Notes under the pieces: generated by a model
The model's input: only the letters and a program-made list of their open reading frames with translations
Databases searched by the model: none
What the model was told of the DNA's origin: nothing
Source: Mucilaginibacter sp. SG564
Lineage (GTDB): Bacteria; Bacteroidota; Bacteroidia; Sphingobacteriales; Sphingobacteriaceae
Direction of reading: 5' to 3'
DNA length: 64,000 nucleotides
Assembly (NCBI RefSeq): GCF_013149275.1
Contig: NZ_JABGNA010000014.1
Coordinates: 1 to 64,000 of the forward strand
In this document: one piece after another, positions 55,608 to 62,323 of the stretch
How the letters are laid out: the number at the start of each line of letters is the position of its first letter
Position numbering within the stretch: position 1 is the first letter of the stretch
Position numbers and translations under genes: made by a program

Positions 55608-55875
55608 TGCGAGCGTTTGGATGACTAATTAACCTAATCTTTCCGCTTATGAAAATGAGCATGTTAACGGTTTTTTTTCCGCTATCTGAATCACGTGTAA
55701 AAGTCAGGTGGTACATTATATATGTGGTATAATAAACAGAGGCGGCTCAAATACAAATCCTACACCTATAGAAAAACTTATCTGATTTTTTGGTGAAGGT
55801 TTGGCCTTTGTTTATTTCAGGGTATCAATTAATAAGACCTACCATATTTGAACATTGGCCCACGGGATGGCGTAG

Positions 55876-55920
55876 TTAGTCGAAAAAGTTTCGCTTTGGC
55901 TATTAGCCCGGTTAGTTTTA
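55876..55920 (+). promoter_or_regulatory. Promoter element of precursor 1
   Basis: TTAGTCGAAAAAGTTT (55876-55891), 21 bp, TAGTTTTA (55913-55920), then 27 bp to the ATG. The second box resembles the Bacteroidota -7 consensus TAnnTTTG and GTTT lies where the -33 box is expected. Confidence 0.75.
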
Positions 55921-55947
55921 TCATAAACAAACTAAAATTTCAAAGCC

Positions 55948-56151
55948 ATGTCAGAAAAAAAAGGATCTTACAGCTTCAGGCTGAATCTTGACGAATTAAC
56001 TCCGGAGCAGTTATTCGACAAATTGAAAAAATTACAAAATGACGCGCTGATAGACGCGGGCGAATCTATTGCCGGTGGCGCCGACAAACAAAGTTCTGTA
56101 AGTGTAGTTCACGGTTCTGTTAGCGGTACCTTTAGCAGAGCTGCTAACTAA
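55948..56151 (+). CDS. RiPP precursor 1 (HGSVSGTFSR family)
   Basis: 67-residue peptide. The leader has FRLNLDELTPEQL, an amphipathic helix DKLKKLQNDAL and ends GESIAGG, with C39-type cleavage expected after G44. The 23-residue core carries the family motif SVVHGSVSGTFSR and ends RAAN. No Cys. Two aromatic-x-x sites are visible, H-G-S and F-S-R, as possible crosslink points for the radical SAM enzymes downstream. The leader LNLDEL recalls the FNLD box recognised by lantibiotic dehydratases. It has its own promoter and terminator. Confidence 0.88.
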   Translation: MSEKKGSYSFRLNLDELTPEQLFDKLKKLQNDALIDAGESIAGGADKQSSVSVVHGSVSGTFSRAAN

Positions 56152-56170
56152 ACACAACTTCATTTTAAAA

Positions 56171-56208
56171 GGCGGCCCGGTTTGCAGATGCAGACCGGCC
56201 GCTTTTTT
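56171..56208 (+). terminator. Terminator of precursor 1
   Basis: GGCGGCCCGGT...ACCGGCCGC stem with one bulge, followed by T6, 20 bp after the stop. Confidence 0.85.
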
Positions 56209-56277
56209 ATTATTCGTTTTAGGCTGACTATGCATACGTACATACATAATACACTATTTGTCAGCATGTTGCTTTGA

Positions 56278-56322
56278 TTAGTCGAAAAAGTTTCGCTTTA
56301 AAACAGGTCTCAATTAGCTTTA
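56278..56322 (+). promoter_or_regulatory. Promoter element of precursor 2
   Basis: TTAGTCGAAAAAGTTT (56278-56293), 21 bp, TAGCTTTA (56315-56322), 27 bp to ATG. Confidence 0.75.
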
Positions 56323-56349
56323 ATTATAAACAAACTAAAATTTAAAGCC

Positions 56350-56565
56350 ATGTCAGAAAAAAAAGGATCTTACAGCTTCAGGCTGAATCTTGACGAATTA
56401 ACTCCGGAGCAGTTATTCGACAAATTGAAAAAATTACAAAATGACGCGCTGATAGATGCAGGTGAATCTATCGCTGGCGGAGCCGATAAACAAAGCTCTG
56501 TAAGTGTGGTGCACGGTTCCGTTAGCGGCACTTTCAGCAGGGCCGCATCACCAACTCAATCGTAA
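56350..56565 (+). CDS. RiPP precursor 2 (HGSVSGTFSR family)
   Basis: 71-residue paralog of precursor 1, identical in protein sequence through residue 66 and differing only in the tail (SPTQS instead of N). The first 107 nt are identical to precursor 1; after that about 18 synonymous changes occur in 31 codons with none altering the protein. Cleavage after G44 would release a 27-residue core with SVVHGSVSGTFSR. It has its own promoter and a long palindromic hairpin after the stop. Confidence 0.88.
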   Translation: MSEKKGSYSFRLNLDELTPEQLFDKLKKLQNDALIDAGESIAGGADKQSSVSVVHGSVSGTFSRAASPTQS

Positions 56566-56575
56566 TTTTCCATCG

Positions 56576-56616
56576 GCACAAAACCCGATATGTAAGTTAC
56601 ATATCGGGTTTTGTGC
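56576..56616. terminator. Hairpin after precursor 2
   Basis: Perfect inverted repeat with 20-nt arms (GCACAAAACCCGATATGTAA and its complement) and a 1-nt centre, 10 bp after the stop. It lacks a clean T-run but is strong enough to end the transcript. Confidence 0.75.
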
Positions 56617-56710
56617 GTTAATAACCCTTATGCAGGTAGTGTTTTTTAATACATGTATCAAAATATCATCGCCCGCCAAATATTATACATTAGTCTCCGG
56701 CCCGCTTTGA

Positions 56711-56755
56711 TTGGTCGAAAAAATTCGCCTCCGGCTTATTCTGATTTTAGCTTTA
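56711..56755 (+). promoter_or_regulatory. Promoter element of precursor 3
   Basis: TTGGTCGAAAAAATTC (56711-56726), 21 bp, TAGCTTTA (56748-56755), 23 bp to ATG. This is the most divergent first box of the rightward set. Confidence 0.7.
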
Positions 56756-56778
56756 CTATAAATTAAAACTTTAAAGCT

Positions 56779-56994
56779 ATGTCAGAAAACAAAGACACCA
56801 AAGGAACTTACAGCTATAGGCTGAACCTTGACGAAATGACTCCAGAAGAGTTGTTTGACAAATTAAAAAAATTACAAAATGATGCATTGGCCGAAGCCGG
56901 AGAATCTATTTCTGGTGGCGCTGCCGGTGATGCAAGAGCCAGCGTTATCCATGGTTCTGTAGGTGGCACCTTCAGCAGATCTGTTGCACAGTAA
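56779..56994 (+). CDS. RiPP precursor 3 (HGSVSGTFSR family)
   Basis: 71-residue paralog with a 3-residue N-terminal insertion (MSENKDTKGTYSYRLNLDEM). Cleavage after G47 (GESISGG) leaves a 24-residue core AAGDARA followed by SVIHGSVGGTFSRSVAQ. It differs from the others by Gly in place of the middle Ser (SVGGT), so that Ser is dispensable. Own promoter and terminator. Confidence 0.88.
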   Translation: MSENKDTKGTYSYRLNLDEMTPEELFDKLKKLQNDALAEAGESISGGAAGDARASVIHGSVGGTFSRSVAQ

Positions 56995-57010
56995 TTGTAA
57001 TTTACAGGCC

Positions 57011-57055
57011 AAAAACAAAACCCTGCGGACAATTGTCTGCAGGGTTTTGTTTTTA
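57011..57055 (+). terminator. Terminator of precursor 3
   Basis: AAAACAAAACCCTGCGGACA (then A) pairs with TTGTCTGCAGGGTTTTGTTT; one wobble, T-run at the end. Confidence 0.88.
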
Positions 57056-57134
57056 ACAGACCCTTATATTTTATCCTGTTACTAAATTCATATCGCCCTA
57101 TGATTACGATACATTGGTCTTGGAGCCACTTTAA

Positions 57135-57179
57135 TTGGTCGAAAAAGTTTTCACTCAAATTATCAGGCATTTAGCTTTA
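57135..57179 (+). promoter_or_regulatory. Promoter element of precursor 4
   Basis: TTGGTCGAAAAAGTTT (57135-57150), 21 bp, TAGCTTTA (57172-57179), 22 bp to ATG. Confidence 0.75.
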
Positions 57180-57201
57180 CTATAAATTAAAACTTAAAGC
57201 T

Positions 57202-57423
57202 ATGTCAGACAAAAAAGGAACTTTCAGCTACAGACTGAACCTGGACGAATTAACTCCTGAGCAGTTATTCGACAAATTGAAAAAACTACAGAACGACGCC
57301 TTAAAAGAAGCCGGTGAATCAATTTCTGGTGGTGCCGCCGGCGATGGAAGAGTAAGCGTTATCCATGGTTCTGTAAGTGGAACTTTCAGCAAAAGCATTG
57401 TTTCAAAACCAACTGAAAGTTAA
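57202..57423 (+). CDS. RiPP precursor 4 (HGSVSGTFSK variant)
   Basis: 73-residue paralog. Leader MSDKKGTFSYRLNLDELTPE and helix end in GESISGG (cleavage after G44). The 29-residue core has SVIHGSVSGTFSK, with Lys replacing Arg after F-S, and the longest tail of the set (SIVSKPTES). The conservative Arg/Lys exchange at that one place supports a functional role for a basic residue two positions after Phe. Own promoter and terminator. Confidence 0.88.
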   Translation: MSDKKGTFSYRLNLDELTPEQLFDKLKKLQNDALKEAGESISGGAAGDGRVSVIHGSVSGTFSKSIVSKPTES

Positions 57424-57440
57424 GTTGAAGGTTTTCAAAC

Positions 57441-57477
57441 AAAAGCCCGATCTGCCTGGTAGATCGGGCTTTTTTTA
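57441..57477 (+). terminator. Terminator of precursor 4
   Basis: AAAAGCCCGATCT...AGATCGGGCTTTTTTT, a textbook intrinsic terminator 18 bp after the stop. Confidence 0.92.
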
Positions 57478-57591
57478 TTGGTCAATATTTGGTTTTACTG
57501 CGCCTGTCCGGGTTCTGTAATGGTTCCGGTTCTTATGTCAATAAATCAAATTGCGATGCTTTAAAACCGATTCGTCTTGAAGAGGCATTCA

Positions 57592-57636
57592 TTAGTCGAA
57601 AAAGTTTCATCTCAAATTATCAGTCACTTAGCTTTA
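57592..57636 (+). promoter_or_regulatory. Promoter element of precursor 5
   Basis: TTAGTCGAAAAAGTTT (57592-57607), 21 bp, TAGCTTTA (57629-57636), 23 bp to ATG. Confidence 0.75.
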
Positions 57637-57659
57637 CTAAAAATTAAAACTTTAAAGCC

Positions 57660-57875
57660 ATGTCAGAAAACAAAGAAACCAAAGGAACTTACAGTTTCCG
57701 CCTGAATCTGGATGAGTTAACTCCAGAAGAATTGTATGCTAAATTAAAAAAATTAGAAAACGATGCACTGAAAGATGCCGGTGAATCAATTTCTGGTGGT
57801 ACAGCCACTTCGCCAGTAAGCGTGGTGCATGGCTCTGTAAGCGGAACCTTCAGCAGAGGTGCTGATTCCATGTAG
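57660..57875 (+). CDS. RiPP precursor 5 (HGSVSGTFSR family)
   Basis: 71-residue paralog; the leader (MSENKETKGTYSFRLNLDEL) differs from 1-4 in the helix (ELYAKLKKLENDAL). Cleavage after G47 gives a 24-residue core TATSPV followed by SVVHGSVSGTFSR and the tail GADSM. Very close to precursor 6 in DNA, including the terminator, so the two are a recent tandem duplicate. No Cys. Confidence 0.88.
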   Translation: MSENKETKGTYSFRLNLDELTPEELYAKLKKLENDALKDAGESISGGTATSPVSVVHGSVSGTFSRGADSM

Positions 57876-58120
57876 TTTCCAGCTTTAACTGTAACCGACC
57901 GGTGTGGTTTATGATTGATAAACTACGCCGGTCGTTTTGTTTTATAGCTTCGCGGCTCATACACCAGTCATGATCTTTTTCTTAGTAAGTAATAACCAGG
58001 AAGTGGTTATTATCCCTTTTTTTAAACGGCGGCTCTTTCGGCAATCAATCTCCTCTCCCAAATATCTGCAACTTTCATTCGTCACCCGGCTGCTATATCT
58101 TTTGCATTGAAAAACCATAG
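57876..58120. other. Spacer between precursors 5 and 6
   Basis: Contains the precursor 5 terminator (57896-57943) and a second hairpin AATAACCA...TGGTTATT followed by CCCTTTTTTT (about 58006-58036). No gene is seen. Confidence 0.55.
57896..57943 (+). terminator. Terminator of precursor 5
   Basis: CCGACCGGTGTGGTTTA, loop TGATTGA, TAAACTACGCCGGTCG with two G-U pairs, then TTTTGTTTT. Loop and upper stem are shared with the precursor 6 terminator. Confidence 0.88.
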
Positions 58121-58165
58121 TTGGTCGAAAAAGTTTCCTACCAAAGTATCAGGAATTTAGCTTTA
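58121..58165 (+). promoter_or_regulatory. Promoter element of precursor 6
   Basis: TTGGTCGAAAAAGTTT (58121-58136), 21 bp, TAGCTTTA (58158-58165), 24 bp to ATG. Confidence 0.75.
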
Positions 58166-58189
58166 CTCTCAAATTAAAACTTTAAAGCT

Positions 58190-58405
58190 ATGTCAGAAAA
58201 CAAAGACACCAAAGGAACTTACAGCTTCCGCCTGAATCTGGATGAGTTAACTCCAGAAGAATTGTATGCTAAACTGAAAAAATTAGAAAACGATGCACTG
58301 AAAGAAGCCGGTGAATCAATTTCTGGTGGCGCTACTACCGAAAAGTCAAGCGTTATCCACGGTTCGGTAAGCGGTACTTTCAGCAGAGGTGCTGATTGCA
58401 TGTAG
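58190..58405 (+). CDS. RiPP precursor 6 (HGSVSGTFSR family, Cys-containing)
   Basis: 71-residue paralog nearly identical to precursor 5 in the leader (MSENKDTKGTYSFRLNLDEL). Cleavage after G47 gives a 24-residue core ATTEKS followed by SVIHGSVSGTFSR and the tail GADCM. It is the only member with a Cys, at the penultimate position where precursor 5 has Ser. Own promoter and terminator. Confidence 0.88.
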   Translation: MSENKDTKGTYSFRLNLDELTPEELYAKLKKLENDALKEAGESISGGATTEKSSVIHGSVSGTFSRGADCM

Positions 58406-58424
58406 TTCCTAGCATTAGCTGTAA

Positions 58425-58474
58425 ACGGCCGGTAAGGTTTATGATTGATAAACCATACCGGCCGTTTTGTTTTT
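58425..58474 (+). terminator. Terminator of precursor 6
   Basis: ACGGCCGGTAAGGTTTA, loop TGATTGA, TAAACCATACCGGCCGT, then TTTGTTTTT. Confidence 0.9.
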
Positions 58475-58552
58475 CACCATTTGCAACCTCTTCAAATGGG
58501 GCATTAATCATAAACCCCGTTGAATTATGTATTCGTCCTATAGTAGGCTCAA

Positions 58553-58597
58553 TTAGTCGAAAAAGTTTGGGTTTCCATCAACACCCCTTTAGTTTTA
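58553..58597 (+). promoter_or_regulatory. Promoter element of the rightward tailoring operon
   Basis: TTAGTCGAAAAAGTTT (58553-58568), 21 bp, TAGTTTTA (58590-58597), 25 bp to the ATG at 58623. As no other such box follows, it probably drives the small gene and the enzyme genes after it. Confidence 0.75.
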
Positions 58598-58622
58598 ATA
58601 AAAAAACCAAATCATAAAAATT

Positions 58623-58799
58623 ATGTCAGGAGAAATTAAAGCATTAATCGGGGGGCTACATAATTTACAATTAAAAAATTATGGTTTACCCATTACCGAG
58701 CCACGCGAAAAAGTAAAAAGAAGCAGTAACTGCAAAGTAGAAAAATCAACGCGGCTGTTTCTGAAAAGGTTTCCGGGCATTGATGCCATGGGCCTTTAA
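58623..58799 (+). CDS. Small 58-residue protein of the RiPP locus
   Basis: Short gene starting MSGEIKALIGGLHNLQLKNY and ending FLKRFPGIDAMGL. It is basic (many Lys/Arg), has one Cys, and does not resemble the six precursors; a GG pair at residues 10-11 is too close to the N-terminus to be a leader end. It is placed under the same promoter element as the precursors and directly before the radical SAM genes (93-bp gap). It may be a divergent precursor, a leader-binding helper or a regulator; I cannot decide. Real-gene status rests on the promoter and start context. Confidence 0.6.
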   Translation: MSGEIKALIGGLHNLQLKNYGLPITEPREKVKRSSNCKVEKSTRLFLKRFPGIDAMGL

Positions 58800-58892
58800 A
58801 ACATCGCATTCACAGCCTTAAGTGGCAAAAAAGAAAATACTAATAAACTTAATTAACAAGCGGCTATAACAACTCAGTTTATTTAAAAAATT

Positions 58893-60200
58893 ATGCAAAC
58901 CCAAGTAGCAGAAAAACCCGAAACCTTAGAGGTGGTGCATCACTCACCCAACCCATCAAACCCAACAAGCCAGGTTGATTTTTTGGTTTTAAAAATAGCC
59001 AGCAGGTGCAATCTGAATTGTAGCTATTGCTACATGTATAACTTGGGCGACAAAACTTATATGCAACAGCCAAAGTTCATGAGCGAAGAGGTGATTGACA
59101 CCATGCTTGCCCGTGTTATTGAGCATGTTAAAAAGCATAATTTAACCGCTTTTGCGTTTGGTTTTCACGGCGGCGAGCCGCTGCTGGCCGGCAAGCAGTT
59201 TTTTATAAACTTTGTTAACAAAACAAACGCCCTGTTTGAAAAACATAACATTACGCCAAACTATTTTATCCAAACCAATGGCGTTTTGCTTACCCGCAGC
59301 ATTGGTAAATTATTTAATGAACTGAAGATACAGATAGGTGTAAGTTTGGATGGCACCGAAGAAATCAATGATGCTTTCCGGGTTGATCATAAAGGCCGCG
59401 GAAGCTATCAAAGGGTTGTAGCCGGGATACATAAGTTAGAGGATAACAGGCATCCCGTAACTGGTAAATACAGGGTTGGTTTGTTGAATGTGATGAACCT
59501 GAACTGCGATCCGGTCGAACTATACTACCACTACGCTAACGTGGTTAATGTAGAATCATTTGACCTATTGTTCCCGATAGCCAACCATCGTGTGGGCCCA
59601 TATGTACCAAGTAAAGGACCATTTTCCAAATCGCTTACCCCGTATGCCGATTGGATGCTGATCATGTTCCATCTTTGGTTTAATGATAAATCGGAATCAA
59701 GGCCGCACATCCGATTATTTGACATGCTGATCAAACAAGTTTTGGGCGCATCCGCATCTTTAGATTCTATTGGTAATAAAGATAACGGCCTGCTGGTGAT
59801 AGAAACAGATGGAGGTATTGAACCTTCAGACGTGCTTAAAAGCTGCGGCAACGCCATCACCAAACAGGGCCTTAACGTAAAAACCAACGCGCTTGACGAC
59901 GCTTTGGATAAAAAACTGGTAGCTACCTATGTACACAACGGGCAATACCTGAGCGAAACATGCAAAAGATGCCCCATTGTGGAGATGTGCGGCGGCGGTT
60001 ACATGCCACACCGTTACAGCCCTGATAATGGCTTTGATAATCCATCTGTTTACTGCAAAGATCTGATCAAACTGATATCAGAGATCCAATCAACCGTGGT
60101 TGACAATCTGCCTAAAGAGATATTGGATATCTATCCGCTTGGAAAACTAAACTATACCGAAATCATCAACGAAGTATATCCTCAATCCTATGCAAGCTAA
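58893..60200 (+). CDS. Radical SAM/SPASM peptide maturase (FxsB-like), right arm 1
   Basis: 435-residue enzyme. After an unusual ~28-residue N-terminal extension come the radical SAM ligands C39, C43 and C46 (SRCNLNCSYCYMYN), FGFHGGEPLLAG, IQTNGVLL and GVSLDGTEE. The SPASM part is CKRCPIVEMCGGGYMPHRYS then NPSVYCKDLIKLI. The motif set is that of FxsB-type maturases. It overlaps the next radical SAM gene by 11 bp, so both are co-translated. Likely substrates are the six precursors just upstream; the chemistry (possibly aromatic-to-side-chain crosslinking) is inferred from the family. Confidence 0.93.
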   Translation: MQTQVAEKPETLEVVHHSPNPSNPTSQVDFLVLKIASRCNLNCSYCYMYNLGDKTYMQQPKFMSEEVIDTMLARVIEHVKKHNLTAFAFGFHGGEPLLAGKQFFINFVNKTNALFEKHNITPNYFIQTNGVLLTRSIGKLFNELKIQIGVSLDGTEEINDAFRVDHKGRGSYQRVVAGIHKLEDNRHPVTGKYRVGLLNVMNLNCDPVELYYHYANVVNVESFDLLFPIANHRVGPYVPSKGPFSKSLTPYADWMLIMFHLWFNDKSESRPHIRLFDMLIKQVLGASASLDSIGNKDNGLLVIETDGGIEPSDVLKSCGNAITKQGLNVKTNALDDALDKKLVATYVHNGQYLSETCKRCPIVEMCGGGYMPHRYSPDNGFDNPSVYCKDLIKLISEIQSTVVDNLPKEILDIYPLGKLNYTEIINEVYPQSYAS

Positions 60201-61428
60201 ATCATTTTCTTTTGTTGTTAAAATAGCCAGCAGGTGTAACCTTAATTGTACGTATTGCTATATGTACAATATGGGCGACGACAGCTATTTGATGCAGCCT
60301 AAAAAAATGAGCGACCTTACTATCCAAAAGCTCGCGCAGCGGATCGACTCATTTTCAAAAAAGCACGAAATGCAGGCCATTTCGATCATCCTGCATGGCG
60401 GCGAACCCTTACTTGCAGGTAAAGCTTTCTTTCGCCGTTTCCTGGATATCTTCCGGGAGAATATAGCTGATCATGTGAAGATCGTTTACGTGGTGCAAAC
60501 CAACGCCCTGCTCATTGATGAGGAATGGATGCAGCTGTTTGAAGAGCTGGATATTAAACTGGGCATTAGCCTGGATGGCGATAAGGAAACCAACGACAGA
60601 TACCGTATTGATCATAAAGGCAAAGGATCATATGATCGCGTGATCGAAAAATACCAGCTGGCCCGCGATTCTGAATTCAGTAAAAAAGCACCGGCAGTGT
60701 TAACGGTGATCAACATCGACTCCGACCCTAAAGAGCTTTACTACCATCACAAATCCATCGGCATCGAGTCGTTTGATATATTACTGCCCGATTCTAACTG
60801 GGATAAGCTGCCACCTACACCTTCGCCAGGTACCCGGTTTTACGGTTCGCCAACCGCTTATGGTGATTGGTTGATCGCTTTGTTTGATGAATGGTATAAT
60901 GACTCTAATCAAAACAAACGGCCAAAGATCAGGAAGTTTACCCAGATAGTGCAGATGGTGCTGGGCCATAAAGTTTCGGCAGATGACCTGGGCGCAGGTG
61001 ATAACCAGGTTATGGTGATTGAAACCGACGGATCATACGAGGCCGGCGATTCGCTAAAAATTTGCGGCCCCTCTTTTACCAAAGCCAATACCAATGTGCA
61101 TAATCACGAAATTGATGAAGGCCTGAACACCGACCTAGCCAATCTTTATTTCAAAAGCCATAATAGCTTATGCCGTGAGTGCTCATCCTGCAAAATACGG
61201 AGCATCTGTGGTGCCGGTTATTTGCCGCACAGGTACAGCACATCTAATTCATTCAATAATACATCGGTGTATTGTATGGACCTTACCAGGCTCATCAGCC
61301 ACATCCAAAACAGGATCGTAGATACACTGTCGGCCGATATGGAGGATGACATCCAAATCAAAAAGTTTGACTACCTGGAAATATTTAACGACAGGCAGCC
61401 CAAGGATTTAGTAACAATTAGTATTTGA
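60190..61428 (+). CDS. Radical SAM/SPASM peptide maturase (FxsB-like), right arm 2
   Basis: 412-residue paralog of the preceding enzyme. Radical SAM ligands C16, C20 and C23 (SRCNLNCTYCYMYN), IILHGGEPLLAG, VQTNALLIDEEW, ISLDGDKETND; SPASM CRECSSCKIRSICGAGYLPH and NTSVYCMDLTRLI. It lacks the N-terminal extension of its neighbour. Two paralogous enzymes with one precursor family suggest either one enzyme per modification site or a heteromeric pair. The next gene begins at or just after its stop. Confidence 0.93.
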   Translation: MQAKSFSFVVKIASRCNLNCTYCYMYNMGDDSYLMQPKKMSDLTIQKLAQRIDSFSKKHEMQAISIILHGGEPLLAGKAFFRRFLDIFRENIADHVKIVYVVQTNALLIDEEWMQLFEELDIKLGISLDGDKETNDRYRIDHKGKGSYDRVIEKYQLARDSEFSKKAPAVLTVINIDSDPKELYYHHKSIGIESFDILLPDSNWDKLPPTPSPGTRFYGSPTAYGDWLIALFDEWYNDSNQNKRPKIRKFTQIVQMVLGHKVSADDLGAGDNQVMVIETDGSYEAGDSLKICGPSFTKANTNVHNHEIDEGLNTDLANLYFKSHNSLCRECSSCKIRSICGAGYLPHRYSTSNSFNNTSVYCMDLTRLISHIQNRIVDTLSADMEDDIQIKKFDYLEIFNDRQPKDLVTISI

Positions 61429-61448
61429 CCCAGAAAATATTTGAAATC

Positions 61449-62315
61449 ATGATTATACAAGATGGCATCAAAATTTATCCACATTTAGACTGGGAGTCTA
61501 AAATTTGGCTTAGCGAAGGAACAATGATAGCAAAGGGTACAGCATCAAACGGGATACAATACCGCGACAATGCTTTTAAACCATTAAAACCCTGGAGAAG
61601 CGCTAACGAAACCGAGAGGGAAATACTACTGGCACAAGACGGCGAAGAAGAGCCTGACTTGAACAGCGTTATCAATATTGTTAAACTGCCCGATCATGTG
61701 ATTGAAGAACTGAAAGAGTATAAATTTCAAAACATCAACAGCAAATTCAAATTCAAACATTATAAGGCGCTTTACGGCGAAAAGCTGGATCAAAGCATCA
61801 TTGGCCTCAATACTTATCTGAAAACATTGTTGATCGAAGGCCAGCCGGTACCGCCGCCATCGTTCGCGTTTAACCAGCCCAACCTGGAAACGGTAACCGT
61901 TTACCTCAAATTTAACGCGCTGGGTGGTCTGCATATCGATAATTTCGATGGCTTCGATATAGGCCAAACCGAACACGCAGGCCGTAGAATGTGTATCAAC
62001 CTGGGCGCCGAAGTAAGGCACTTACTCTTTATCAATCAGCCCATCAATACCATGATTGAGTGGATGAAAACCAAAAAAACGGTTGTAAAGGAATATTCAC
62101 AATGGAATTTGTATAACGATTTTATGCGGTATTTTAGCGAGTACCCGGTGGTAAAGATCCCTATACAACCCTATGAAGCCTATATTGCTCCAACAGAAAA
62201 CATGATACATGAAGGCTGCACCGAGGGTACTACTCATTACGATGTAAGCCTGTCATACCGGGGTGCATTTAAAAACACTTGTCTTAATCCTGTATTAAAC
62301 AGCACGGTTTATTAA
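61449..62315 (+). CDS. Probable Fe(II)/2-oxoglutarate-type oxygenase
   Basis: 288-residue protein not matching a family I can name exactly, but showing the signature of the double-stranded beta-helix dioxygenases: H162-x-D164 in GGLHIDNFDGFD, a distal His254 in YIAPTENMIHEG and Arg271 in SLSYRG as the likely 2-oxoglutarate ligand. It would hydroxylate or oxidise a peptide residue. I chose ATG 61449; an in-frame TTG at 61425 overlaps the upstream stop (TTGA) and is an alternative. It sits inside the RiPP operon, 8 bp before the MDR gene, which fits a tailoring role. Confidence 0.7.
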   Translation: MIIQDGIKIYPHLDWESKIWLSEGTMIAKGTASNGIQYRDNAFKPLKPWRSANETEREILLAQDGEEEPDLNSVINIVKLPDHVIEELKEYKFQNINSKFKFKHYKALYGEKLDQSIIGLNTYLKTLLIEGQPVPPPSFAFNQPNLETVTVYLKFNALGGLHIDNFDGFDIGQTEHAGRRMCINLGAEVRHLLFINQPINTMIEWMKTKKTVVKEYSQWNLYNDFMRYFSEYPVVKIPIQPYEAYIAPTENMIHEGCTEGTTHYDVSLSYRGAFKNTCLNPVLNSTVY

Positions 62316-62323
62316 TATCAGCC

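Larger units (their letters stand above)
55508..55947. promoter_or_regulatory. Divergent control region of the RiPP locus
   Basis: 440 bp between the two arms. It contains two facing copies of the 16-nt box (55592-55607 on minus, 55876-55891 on plus). An open frame at 55531-55716 on the minus strand shows no protein-like features and overlaps the promoter, so I treat the whole region as regulatory. Confidence 0.6.

Noticed and set aside
55531..55716. 61-codon open frame upstream of the left-arm precursors
   Set aside because: It overlaps the shared promoter box, has no GG leader or protein-like pattern, and its A/T-rich composition explains the open frame.
55948..58405. CRISPR-like array or simple tandem DNA repeat
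   Set aside because: The repeated units are full genes with promoter and terminator and synonymous variation, not short direct repeats with spacers.
55948..58405. HxsA-type (His-Xaa-Ser repeat) precursors
   Set aside because: Only one H-G-S occurs per peptide, and the enzymes look like the FxsB type rather than an HxsB/HxsC pair; kept only as a possible site.
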